The notes under the pieces are model-generated. The model made no database searches. It saw only the letters and a list, made by a program, of their open reading frames with translations, and was not told the DNA's origin. A stretch of DNA of 64,000 nt, taken from Culex pipiens pallens (Eukaryota > Arthropoda > Insecta > Diptera > Culicidae). The DNA lies in the NCBI RefSeq assembly GCF_016801865.2, contig NC_068938.1, forward strand, positions 93,830,221-93,894,220. The letters are read 5' to 3'. Below are positions 54,860 through 64,000 of the stretch, one piece after another (positions within the stretch are counted from its first letter, which is position 1; every line of letters starts with the position of its first letter). The translations under genes were made by a program, and so were the position numbers.

Positions 54860-56676
54860 ATTTGTTATTAGTTAGCTAATGATCAAAATTGATAGAATAA
54901 AATGTGATTAGTGATTATGTGACTGAGTGAATGAAAACATTAAAAAAAAATGAAGAATTAACAATTGCCATTTACATTTATTTTTAATTTACAATACAAT
55001 AAGTGGAAAACTCTGTTTGAGTGAAGTGAAAAACTCAATCACAATTTTACATTTACAAATCTAAGAAGCGATTCACATGACATCAACCTTTATCCGGTGT
55101 CAATTTTTCCGTCCAGTGAACGAGCAGAAACCGATTTTAGTAACTGTTTTCCATCGGCAGCACACAGCAACAAGTAGCAGCTGCTCCTTGACGATCAAAA
55201 TCTACTAAAAAGCGATCACGCGCACTCTTCATTGAAAAAGAAAAACGAAGCGAAGAAATTTCTATCTCTTTGCACTCTAATTACGCTGCAGCTCAACCAG
55301 CCAGCCAGCGTCGTGTGTGCGCGCGCGCATTTGGTTTGAAGTTGAGCGTGGTGGCGTGGGTGGTTTCTGCGCTGGTGCTGGATGAGGGGGGTGAAATGCT
55401 GGAAGCGATTTAGGGGGAGACGTAGAGATAATGTACGCAAATTTGGAAAACGTGTGACGGAAGTGGACGAGAGTGGTGGTACAAAATGTCAACTCAAATT
55501 CGATATTTAATCTTTAAAAGTGTTTTCCATTAATAAGAACATATGATTAATTTGAAAATATATTAGAAAAATGTTTTAAATTCAAAGGTTGTATTAGCAG
55601 TCCTATATAAATAATCTGGAATGAATGTTAAGGAATAATAATATTATTGCCATTCACAAACTTTTCTTTCTTTCATGATTTTTGGGCTTTTTGTGTTATT
55701 TTCAAATTTGATTTGTTTTATTTATATCTACTTTGGGCTGATACAAATTTTATTTAAGGTTTTTGTCCCTCGGTTCTGGTCAACCAAAACTCAATTTTAA
55801 ATTAAAAGAACAATTTCGAAAAAAAAGTATAAAGATATGCTGGCAGCAGTACAACTACCGATAATAAATTAATAATAACAATAATCTCATGAAAGTACTA
55901 TTTATCATATCAATCTGCAGCCTAAAAAAATGTAAAGCCTAAAAGTGCTCTTCCCTTGTTCGCATAAATGCCCCATAAGCATTTTCATCACGTTGAGCTA
56001 ATGATGCAGTTTCATGTGCTTTTTCAGAAAAGTTATAATTATTCAGTACATTGATCTACAAAACCGGAGGAAAACCAGCATAGTAGAATTATAGTATAAA
56101 ACACAATATTACTTAAATCTTATTTCTCTGGTACAAATTTTATCAAAAAAATTGTCCCCCCTTCAAAGTTGGCCTGAAAAATCAGGGGGCAAAAAAATAT
56201 TTTTTCAAGAAACTTCAAAATTTCAATGGAAATTTAAGTACAATGAGCTGAAATCAATTTGAAATGCATTCCCCTGTGTTTAGAATCATTTTTAACATGT
56301 TTGGGTTGAAAAAAGTTTGCAAAAGTTTTTCGCTAAAATTTTTGTTTTCGTCAAATCTAACATTTTTAGAAAACTAATGATTGCAAATAAACTGAACAAG
56401 TGTAAAATGCATTTTAAAACACTTTTTGCATTCAAATGTTGAGACTATGGCTTGTTATTAAAATTTTAATATATTTTTTTTATTATTTTGCCCCTTCGAT
56501 CTAAAAACTCACAAAAAATCTTTTTTAAACAATTTCAAATCTTTCAAAAGAATTAAGAATGAGAATTCAATTTATTTATTTTGATGATGTTACTTTTACT
56601 TTTACGAAAAATAGTTCAAAACGAGCTCATGATCAAGAGAAAAATAACAATTAGGCAGTAGAAGGTTGATGTAAAT
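54860..56676. other. AT-rich DNA with one GC-rich island
   Basis: About 55265-55440 is GC-rich and includes a GTGTGTGCGCGCGCGC run able to form Z-DNA. About 56140-56520 is an inverted relative of the repeat at 39120-39800. No gene recognised. Confidence 0.45.
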
Positions 56677-58089
56677 CAGGCCTGCCCAAAATCAGACCCA
56701 CGGGCCTGATCCGGCCCACGAAGCCATTTCATTCAGCCCGCGACGGCTTTTCAAAATTATTCTTTGACTGGCCTGTTCATGAAATATACAATAATTAAAT
56801 TGATTATCTAAACTTTTTAAAATTGTTTGAGATCAATTTTTATTATTATTATTGTTTCAAAACATTCTTAATGTTTGAATTTAATTCTTAACCTTTATTT
56901 ATTGATATTTTCAGAACTGGAAAATGGCGCAAGAGCAGTTTTTACTGTGTTAACTTCAAATTGATTTTTTTTGAGGATCTTGTTTGTAATTGATTTTTTA
57001 TTAAATTAGAAAGCTAAAAAATATGTATTTCCAGTGTACTTTTAGTGATTTGTATTTTTCAGTGATAAAATTTGTTTAAAAAATGCATAATAAAGTAATT
57101 TGAAACACTGAAGCATACTGAAAATAAAGATTGCTGCAATATTTTTTAAATATTTTAAAAAAATCTCAAAATGAGTCAAGAAATCAGGGAGCAAAAAGTT
57201 TTTTATAAACTTCAATAGTGTAGAGAAATTTGAAGATCTGCGAATTGAAAACTATTCAATATATATTTTCCTACACTTTTTTATTTTGTGTGTGTTTTTA
57301 TCATTTATTTTGAAAAATATTTTAATAAAAATGCCAAACAACACAAAAAGTGTTTTTAAAATGAAGATTTTAACTCAATTTTCGTTTAAATAATTTTTAT
57401 CATGGTTCATTGATTTTGTTATATATTGTTCTGTTATATAACAATATACAAATAAATCAAATAAACACATTTTTGAAAGTTAACATTGTGTTTCTTTCTT
57501 AAAATCAAGGTGTATGAATCTTATTTGTTTAATTGTTTAATTATTTGTTTACTTTGAAAAGACGGAATTAACCCACCGACAATCGAATACGTGTACTTTG
57601 AACACACTTTGTAAAGGCACTTGTATGAAACGGCTAAACACGTGACTTCCGAAAGGTTATAATAATGCTATGAAAAAAAAATGTTACGAACATTAATTGG
57701 GTCCTAAAATGAAGCTTAGATTGCTGATATTATTGTTTACAGCGATAAAGCTTATTTTTCTGAGTACAATGACCCTTTGTACGACCACAAAGAGTTTAAA
57801 ATGGATTTTTAAATCAATTTTGAAAAATTATCCTCGCGGTCCTTCTTGACAGAAAAGCTCCTACTTGACAACTCGTTCCAAGGACACCATAGTTGATCCA
57901 TCGAAAAAATGTTGTCTTGTCAAAAAAAATTGCATTAAATGAAAAAAAAGTGATCAGAAATGGTTTTTAATCGTGTTTTTTACCGTTGTACATAAAAATT
58001 GACATAGGGCTTTAGTACCCAATTCCGGAACGCCACTGCTTCAGAAAAATCATATCTGGCCCGCAGGGTCCAAGGGTTGGGCACCCTTG
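56677..58089. mobile_element. Non-autonomous hAT-type element
   Basis: The left end CAGGCCTGCCCAAAAT and the right end, reverse complemented, CAAGGGTGCCCAACCC form imperfect TIRs continuing through GGGCC-type segments on both sides. The flanks ATGTAAAT (56669-56676) and ATGTAGAT (58090-58097) are an 8-bp TSD with one mismatch. The interior (1.4 kb) is AT-rich without a transposase. Confidence 0.75.
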
Positions 58090-58282
58090 ATGTAGATAAT
58101 ATTTCAGATTAAAACGTTTTGTTCAATTTAGTTTCCATTGAACTTTAGACACTATTCCAATCACTTTCCTCCAATTTCAGCATCACCAACCAACAGAGCA
58201 CAATTTTCGCGCCATCAGCGTCTACTTCTGATGGCAATTCTCTGGACTATCGCAATAATATGAGAAATGTCGCAGTCAGTGA

Positions 58283-58555
58283 AAAAAATCTTTTTGTCAA
58301 AAAACGGAACCGACGTAACACCTTATAATGTGGTCCTCTTAAACCTTGGGGTTTCGTCAACGGATCCACAGGCGTGTATCGTTCTTTTTGCGACAAGACT
58401 CCGCCTCCCGGGTCTCCTAAGTGTGAAGGTATGGCACGGGGAGAGGGCACCGAATACCTATATTAACACTTAGATTTTTTTGCGTCTACCTCGGGATTCG
58501 AACCGGCGACCTCTGGATCGTGAGTCCAGTGCGCGGTCCGATTGATCCACACAGG
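58283..58555 (-). mobile_element. tRNA-derived SINE
   Basis: On the minus strand the head reads GGATCAATCGGACCGCGCAC, a CTGGACTCACGATCCAG hairpin and CCGGTTCGAATCCC (box B), followed by a body shared with the fragment at 44530-44690. No TSD could be fixed. Confidence 0.7.
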
Positions 58556-60091
58556 AACACAGACGGCATTTTATCAAGTCATTTTAAAAAGTCCAGAGAA
58601 TCATTTGCAAAAAGATTCAGGCCATTGCAAATTTAAAAAAAAAATGTTTCTCGGCAGTCGATATCAAAAGAAAGTAAAATTTTTGATTTCGGAAATAAAT
58701 TTCAACTTTAAAAATTGCATGCAAAAAGTATCACAATATGCTTAAGATATGACTTTACAATAAACAAACAAATATGATTCCAGTTATGCTGCTACAGAAA
58801 AGATAATAACTTTTCTTAAAGTTTGACGTCGCTTTGCAATTTGTTTTTTTTTTTCTAAACCTATTTTTTTAAAGGAAAAATTAGACGGGGGTTAGACAGA
58901 AAATTGCTAAAAAATACCTTAATATGGTGTAAAATGTATTTTTGAACAACAAACAGACATTACAAAAAATGCGTAAACGACATTTCAAGATGTTTTTTTT
59001 AATTCTTATTCATAGTTTTTTACTGTTTTGATTAAAAAAAAGGTTTTTGTTCTCAGTTTCCAGATGAACATATTTCAAGGGATTAAATTATATCATGCCG
59101 ACTTATACAAGCAAATCATCATTTGCATTTCTTTTTTAAGGTCCTTTAACGTGAAGACTTCCATCATTGCCATGATTTTTTGTTCAAAGATATAAATTTT
59201 GCGTCGCTATCAATATTTTGACAAAATTCCTTCTACAAGTTGTTTAGAATAGTGCCCTACACATGCTGATTCCTTTTGGCAACGATTATCCCATTCCTTG
59301 CAAAGTTATCAATGATTGTCAACTAGGACGTCAATGGTTGTATCACACAATTATATAAATTTTGAAGCACATTTGATTTAGACCAAAAATTCTTTCAGTG
59401 GCTTCAAGAAGGCAACAACCGGCACATGCTGATTAATTTTGGTGCAGAAATTCGTTAAATTGAATTCAATACAGAGAATTTTAGAGTGATGATCAATTTT
59501 CTTTGAAAATGATCAACGGCTTCACCTTAAACATATAAAACGCAGTAGTTTATAGAACCTTTTAAAAAAACTCTAGAACTGATTTATTTTTTCTTAAACG
59601 TTTAGTTTTTTTTTTCATAGACTTTTTTTTTAATTTTTGCTGAGACATCGGCAATTGAAAAGTTTTAGTCTAATTGAGTGAAACATTTGTCATTTTTTCT
59701 GAAATATTTTAATTTCAGAAGATTTTAAATATATTTTAATGGTTTTTTTGCCATCGAAAATGCGAAAATCAAAAAGATAAGCATAATTCAATGAAACTTT
59801 TTTTTTATTTTCAGTTGAACTTTTTTCAAAATCAATCACAAAATCACTTTTGTTGATGGAGTTTTTCAATTATTTATTATTTTTAAAACCAAAATTTATC
59901 TTGGATTTTTTACATAACAAATTTATGGAAAAGTTTGCTTCAAACCTAAAAAAAACTAATGGCAAATTCGCAGAGAATTTTCCCCAGTCATTTTTTACCT
60001 CGCGGGCGCGCAGATCTCCGTGCGCACTTCCAAGAGTTGAGACCTTCCCATGGTTATTGCGTGACACCCGCCCAGATTATGGTGCCTGCCT
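58556..60091. other. AT-rich DNA, no gene recognised
   Basis: Only short ORFs and homopolymer runs. The last 100 bp (from about 59995) turns GC-rich (CGCGGGCGCGCAGATC) and continues on the far side of the hAT-type insertion, so it is one unique segment split by that element. Confidence 0.4.
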
Positions 60092-61226
60092 TAGGGCGTC
60101 CAATTTTCCCGGGTTTTGAATTTCCCGGGAAACGGGAAAAATATTTTTGAAATCCCGGGAATTCCCGGGATCCCGGGAAATTTTTTAAGCAGTCATAAAA
60201 TGTTTGTTTTCATAATATTTGATATGTTTTCAAGCTCAATAATAATAATTGGTGACAATCTACACTTCAATCTAAACAAGGACGACAGTTTTTAAATAAC
60301 TTAAAAGAAATAAAAATTATTTTTTTTATTTAAAAAAAAGTTCAAATTTAAATTTTCAATGTTATTCAAATTAAATAAGCGTTTTATAAATAAATTTCTT
60401 CTATATATTTTAATATATGCCATAACTAGAAAAGCTAGACAAATTTCTTTGAAAATATCTACAAAAACGAAAAGCGACAACAACACAAGAGTTTTTTTTT
60501 GAAAAAAAAAGTTCCTATAAGCTATTGTCCTTCATATCTAAAAAAAACAGTCAATGCAAAATTTTAGATAACTGTTGAATGTTTTATTTTATATAAAACA
60601 TATTTTAATAATTCTCTTTAAGTTACTACCGTCAACTAGGGAAAATCAGGAATAGAGGCTGAAAAGGTACAGGAGATTTCAGAGCAATACATTTGGAAAT
60701 CGGTGTACTAAATTTTTTTTTTCTGTTCCTGTTTTAACCAATGTTATTCAAAACACGATGCATTTTTTTTCTTAAATAGCTGTCTTATTTCGTTACTTGC
60801 CCCAAAATCCGGAGTTTAATGAAAAATAATTTAAGATGATAATTTTCAATTATAATATCATAAATATAAATATGATAAATAGTCTTCAAAAATACGAAAA
60901 ATTAAATAGAAAATATTTATTGCGCCAGGCATTTTGCGGATCTATGACTAAATTATAATCAATTTTCTCTTATCAGTCAAATTAAAGCTGATATATGCCG
61001 AATACAAATTTTAATGCTTTAAAGTTCGTATCGATTACTATGTATTTTACTGTTCATCTGTTCATCTATTTCTACAACAAAATTTGAATTTTCAGACCAA
61101 AATTTGTTTTTTTTCAATTTCGGGAATTCCCGGGACAAATTATGAAAATTCCCGGGATTCGGGAATTCCCGGTTTTGGAAAAATCCCGGGATTTTTGTCC
61201 CGGGAATTCCCGGGATGGACGCACTA
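60092..61226. mobile_element. hAT-type MITE with perfect 8-bp TSD
   Basis: GCCTGCCT is duplicated exactly at 60084-60091 and 61227-61234. The termini TAGGGCGTCCA / TGGACGCACTA lead into repeated TTCCCGGGA motifs at both ends (about 60107-60180 and 61120-61215). Length 1135 bp, AT-rich interior, no transposase. It split a GC-rich segment upstream of the exon at 62173. Confidence 0.88.
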
Positions 61227-61234
61227 GCCTGCCT

Positions 61235-62172
61235 GCACCTTGACAAAGTGCATCAGCACCGGGCGTGCTCCGGCCCGCCAATCCGCGGCGCTACAACGGA
61301 TATACGAACCGTGAATCTAAGACGTGAAAGGAAAAGTGGTTGCGTGTCCTGAGTTTGGTCGCGTGTTAGAGAAAGAAAAGCGTATAGGGGGAGTGGACCT
61401 ATTTTGGACCTTAAATTCTTGAATTTGTGTTTTTGTTGATTTGATGACAATTTAAGAAAACAAATCATTTTAATTTTTTTTGTTTGGTTTAATCTATTAG
61501 GTCTAAATAAAAAGCTCTACCCTAGAGTCAAACGAAAATCGGGATCAAGATCAAGTTTGGCGAAAAGAGCGATTTTCGAGCGTGTTTTAACGGCTTTTCA
61601 CTTCGTGTAGGAACACGCCACAGCGCGGTGACACGTACGGAGAGCGGGATGAAAAGCGAACCCAAACCTGAGTGGGTGAAAATTAGCGTGTGACAAGACA
61701 AGCAGAAAACTTGATTAGAGTGGAGCCCGCGAATTAAATTTATGGGTGAAACCCGCGCTGGAGTGGCTTTTAATTGAATGGGTTGAACCATTTCCCAAAA
61801 GTGAGTGAAAACAAAACACAAACAATCGAGAAAAATAACCGAGCAGAGGAAAATCAAAACAGATTCGTGGGAGAAAAAGTGTCGAAATCAAACAAAGAGA
61901 GTAAAAGTAAAAATTAAAATCAAACAAAGTGAGGGAGAGCAACCGAAAAGAAAAACAAAACAAGAAGAATCAACAAGTGAACAACAAAAGGAAAATCAAA
62001 ATAATAACTCATCGACACAATAAAAAAATGGCATTGATGTGACAACGACAATTGAAAAATCAGAGTGAAATAAAGGAAAAGCCACTCTGTGAGAAGAAAA
62101 ACTGACCGGTCTTGGGACGACAGCTGGCGCAGCAAAAAACATTAAATAACACAGAAGAAAAAGATAGCCGGA
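61235..62172 (+). other. Probable 5' leader region of the 62173 exon
   Basis: Rich in AAAATCAAA-type purine runs from about 61800 onward, as is common in long insect 5' UTRs. Before that the composition is more balanced. A fragment at 61390-61440 (GGACCTATTTTGGACCTTAA) recalls about 34370-34410. No RNA gene seen. Confidence 0.35.
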
Positions 62173-62227
62173 ATGGGTCTATTTTTACTTTTTGCAGCGG
62201 CCGTGCTGTTTACTTTCACTGGAAATG
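62173..62227 (+). CDS. Candidate first coding exon: signal peptide of an unidentified secreted or membrane protein
   Basis: The ATG at 62173 (context CCGGAATGG) opens MGLFLLFAAAVLFTFTGNG, a textbook signal peptide, and is followed by a donor GTACGTAT at 62228 in phase 1. The frame runs on to 62451, but the product beyond the donor has no protein character. The rest of the gene would lie past the window end. Short signal-peptide exons before very long introns are common in insect neuronal surface-protein genes; identity cannot be told. Confidence 0.45.
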
Positions 62228-62972
62228 GTACGTATACAAGAGTCGCGACTGAGTCTGTGAGTTTTTTCCTGCGCGAGATTGTGTGTGGACACAAGATGCA
62301 TTTCATTTTCGACTTGTTTTTCTTTTTGTGCTCTGGTTTTGTTCACGTTTACTGTAAACTTTTGCGATTCTGGAAGAAAGTCACTTTTTTCGGGGGGGTA
62401 AACGAAAAGTGGGAACATTACGGTAATATGCATTGCGCAATTATCCGGTAATGGAAAAAGTGAAAGGCCGAACCAGAGTGTTGCAATGATAAACGTGATT
62501 AATTATATTACCGCTAAAGTTATCATTAAATTTATGATAGCTATGATTGAAGTAATTGCCGATAAATGTTTTCATAAACGATCAATTTGATGTCGATAAA
62601 AAGTCAATAGAGCGAACTTATATTGACTGATGACAACTTATTTTCATAATAAGATAGGTTTCTTCTAAAAAATCTTTAAAATTTTTACAATACAAGTTTC
62701 TATAAAAGAGTTCTCTTAAAATTAAAAAGTAGACTAAACCGAGTTTAAGATGCAATAAGAACACTGTTGAAATTTTTAAATTTGGTTTATCTCAAATCGT
62801 ACAGGAAAAATTACAAATTATCCTCGGGCATCGATTCCCGGGCAATTTTTCTCAAAAGTCTCTCTATTATCAATTGTTTAAAGTATTTTGTAGATACTGC
62901 CATCTGATTGTTTATTTGTTCAGGTGTATGTCTTATTTTAAAGAAAAAAAACGTGATATTTTTTATTTTAGT
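62228..62972. other. AT-rich DNA, presumed intron
   Basis: No ORF or repeat recognised. Contains scattered TTATCATAAA-type palindromic stretches only. Confidence 0.35.
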
Positions 62973-63388
62973 CAAAAAAATCAAATCAAATTATTCGCTC
63001 TACAGCATTGCCTTGGCGTTCTCGATTGCGAGACTCCTACTCGAAACTAGGTGTTCGAAGGCTTGATTGTTGAGGCAATTGCAAACCTCTTTTTACACCT
63101 TAGCTTCCATCCACCCCGGGATTCGAACTGACGACTTTTGGATTGTTAGTCCAACTGCCTACCAGCGACTCCACCGAGGCAGGGACCCAGGGAGACGACT
63201 CCTACACCTGGACTGAGCTATCGACTTAACCTCTAGTTTAGACCGGGGCCAACATTTACTTCCCCATCCGACGGAAGGCGTGATCTGACAAATCTCGTCT
63301 CGAAAAATGCCACCGGGACCGTCTGGGATCGAACCCAGGACGACTGGGTGAAAGGCAATCACGCTTACCCCTACACCACGGTCCCGGC
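62973..63388 (-). mobile_element. Full-length tRNA-derived SINE with 12-bp TSD
   Basis: Direct repeats TTTTATTTTAGT at 62961-62972 and 63389-63400. On the minus strand the head reads GGTGTAGGGGTAAGCGTGAT and CCTGGGTTCGATCCC, with the acceptor pair CCGGGACCGT/ACGGTCCCGG. The body carries a second tRNA-like block near 63150 and GTAGGAGTCGTCTCC, shared with the 34804 SINE, so the two families share a body with different heads. Confidence 0.85.
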
Positions 63389-63400
63389 TTTTATTTTAGT

Positions 63401-64000
63401 GCATAACTTAATAATTTTTATAACTTTTCATCCGGTGAAAGTCTTTTTTTTTCTTGCTTGAACATGAATTTGAATAATATTTTTTTCAAATAGGCATTTG
63501 TGATAAAATTATCTTTTATAAGAGATGAAAAATTGTAGTTCAGGTACATGTTTTGAGTTTTGAGTTCCAAATTAATAACTTTGGTTAATCTAAACCAACT
63601 TCCATGAAAATTCAAGCACAGGTTCAACATTAAAACGGTCCATTCCATAATTCCATTTCAGTAGCCGTTCAAATTTTAATCTGATTTTGAATCCGCCTTA
63701 AAAAAATTTTGAAAACAGTTTAAGGGCAAAATCTGATACCAAAAATATGATCTTCTGAAATATTTTTTTTTGCTAAACTAAATTTAAAAATCTTTTTTAG
63801 TTACAAAATTAAATTTGCAAATCGACCCTCTACAATTTATGATTAAATGCACCGCACAGTGGGCGAAATGGAACCCAAAATCGGACTTTATTGAACGCGG
63901 CTGGTTTCCTGGTGTGAAAACTAGTGTCTCTAATGCAAAAAAAATCCGGGGAATCGATTGTTGATGGTTTCATCCACCGCACAAAACGGCAAAGGGTTCA
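63401..64000. other. AT-rich end of window
   Basis: No feature recognised in the last 600 bases. Confidence 0.4.

Noticed and set aside
61805..62023. A 72-codon lysine-rich plus ORF
   Set aside because: It arises from the A-rich leader upstream of the signal-peptide exon and has low complexity.

Overview
The window reads as nuclear DNA of an insect, most likely a culicine mosquito of the Culex type. Supporting this are an insect-type odorant receptor, spliced GT-AG genes with 58-110 nt small introns beside 10-23 kb large ones, arthropod Inr/DPE core promoters, and many tRNA-derived SINEs and MITE/foldback elements. The species call is inference; no database was searched.

Layout. (1) 1-6.6 kb: upstream DNA with a SINE that has a 12-bp target-site duplication (TSD), a MITE, a second SINE and a decayed foldback element. 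(2) 6.66-42.5 kb, plus strand: a short-chain dehydrogenase/reductase (retinol dehydrogenase type, SDR16C/RDH10-like). It has five coding exons (7073-7228, 30546-30663, 41453-41688, 41749-41910, 41990-42292) and 324 codons. Intron 1 is 23.3 kb and holds a 141-bp satellite array, several foldback elements, MITEs and two dead gene fragments (RAD54B-like and proteasome ATPase PSMC3/Rpt5-like). Intron 2 is 10.8 kb and holds a complete three-exon odorant receptor on the opposite strand (31959-33374) plus more mobile DNA. (3) 42.5-46.8 kb, minus strand: a four-exon CHID1-like secreted GH18-fold protein, convergent with the dehydrogenase; the two 3' ends are predicted to overlap. (4) 47.4-51.8 kb: a 4.4-kb foldback element whose two arms are tandem arrays of a ~151-bp repeat that is a relative of the 141-bp satellite in intron 1. 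(5) 51.8-64 kb: AT-rich DNA with a candidate Inr/DPE promoter near 54740, two non-autonomous hAT-type elements with 8-bp TSDs, SINEs, and a candidate first coding exon (signal peptide) at 62173-62227 of a plus-strand gene running off the window.

The dehydrogenase, receptor and CHID1-like protein have no evident shared pathway; their proximity looks structural (nested and convergent genes). By bulk the window is mostly mobile DNA: at least four independent foldback families, about nine SINE copies with several different tRNA-like heads, and MITEs resembling hAT, piggyBac and TA-target (mTA) types. No transposase or reverse transcriptase gene is visible, so all of these elements are non-autonomous. 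Coordinates of repeats were aligned by eye and carry a few bases of uncertainty unless a TSD is given.
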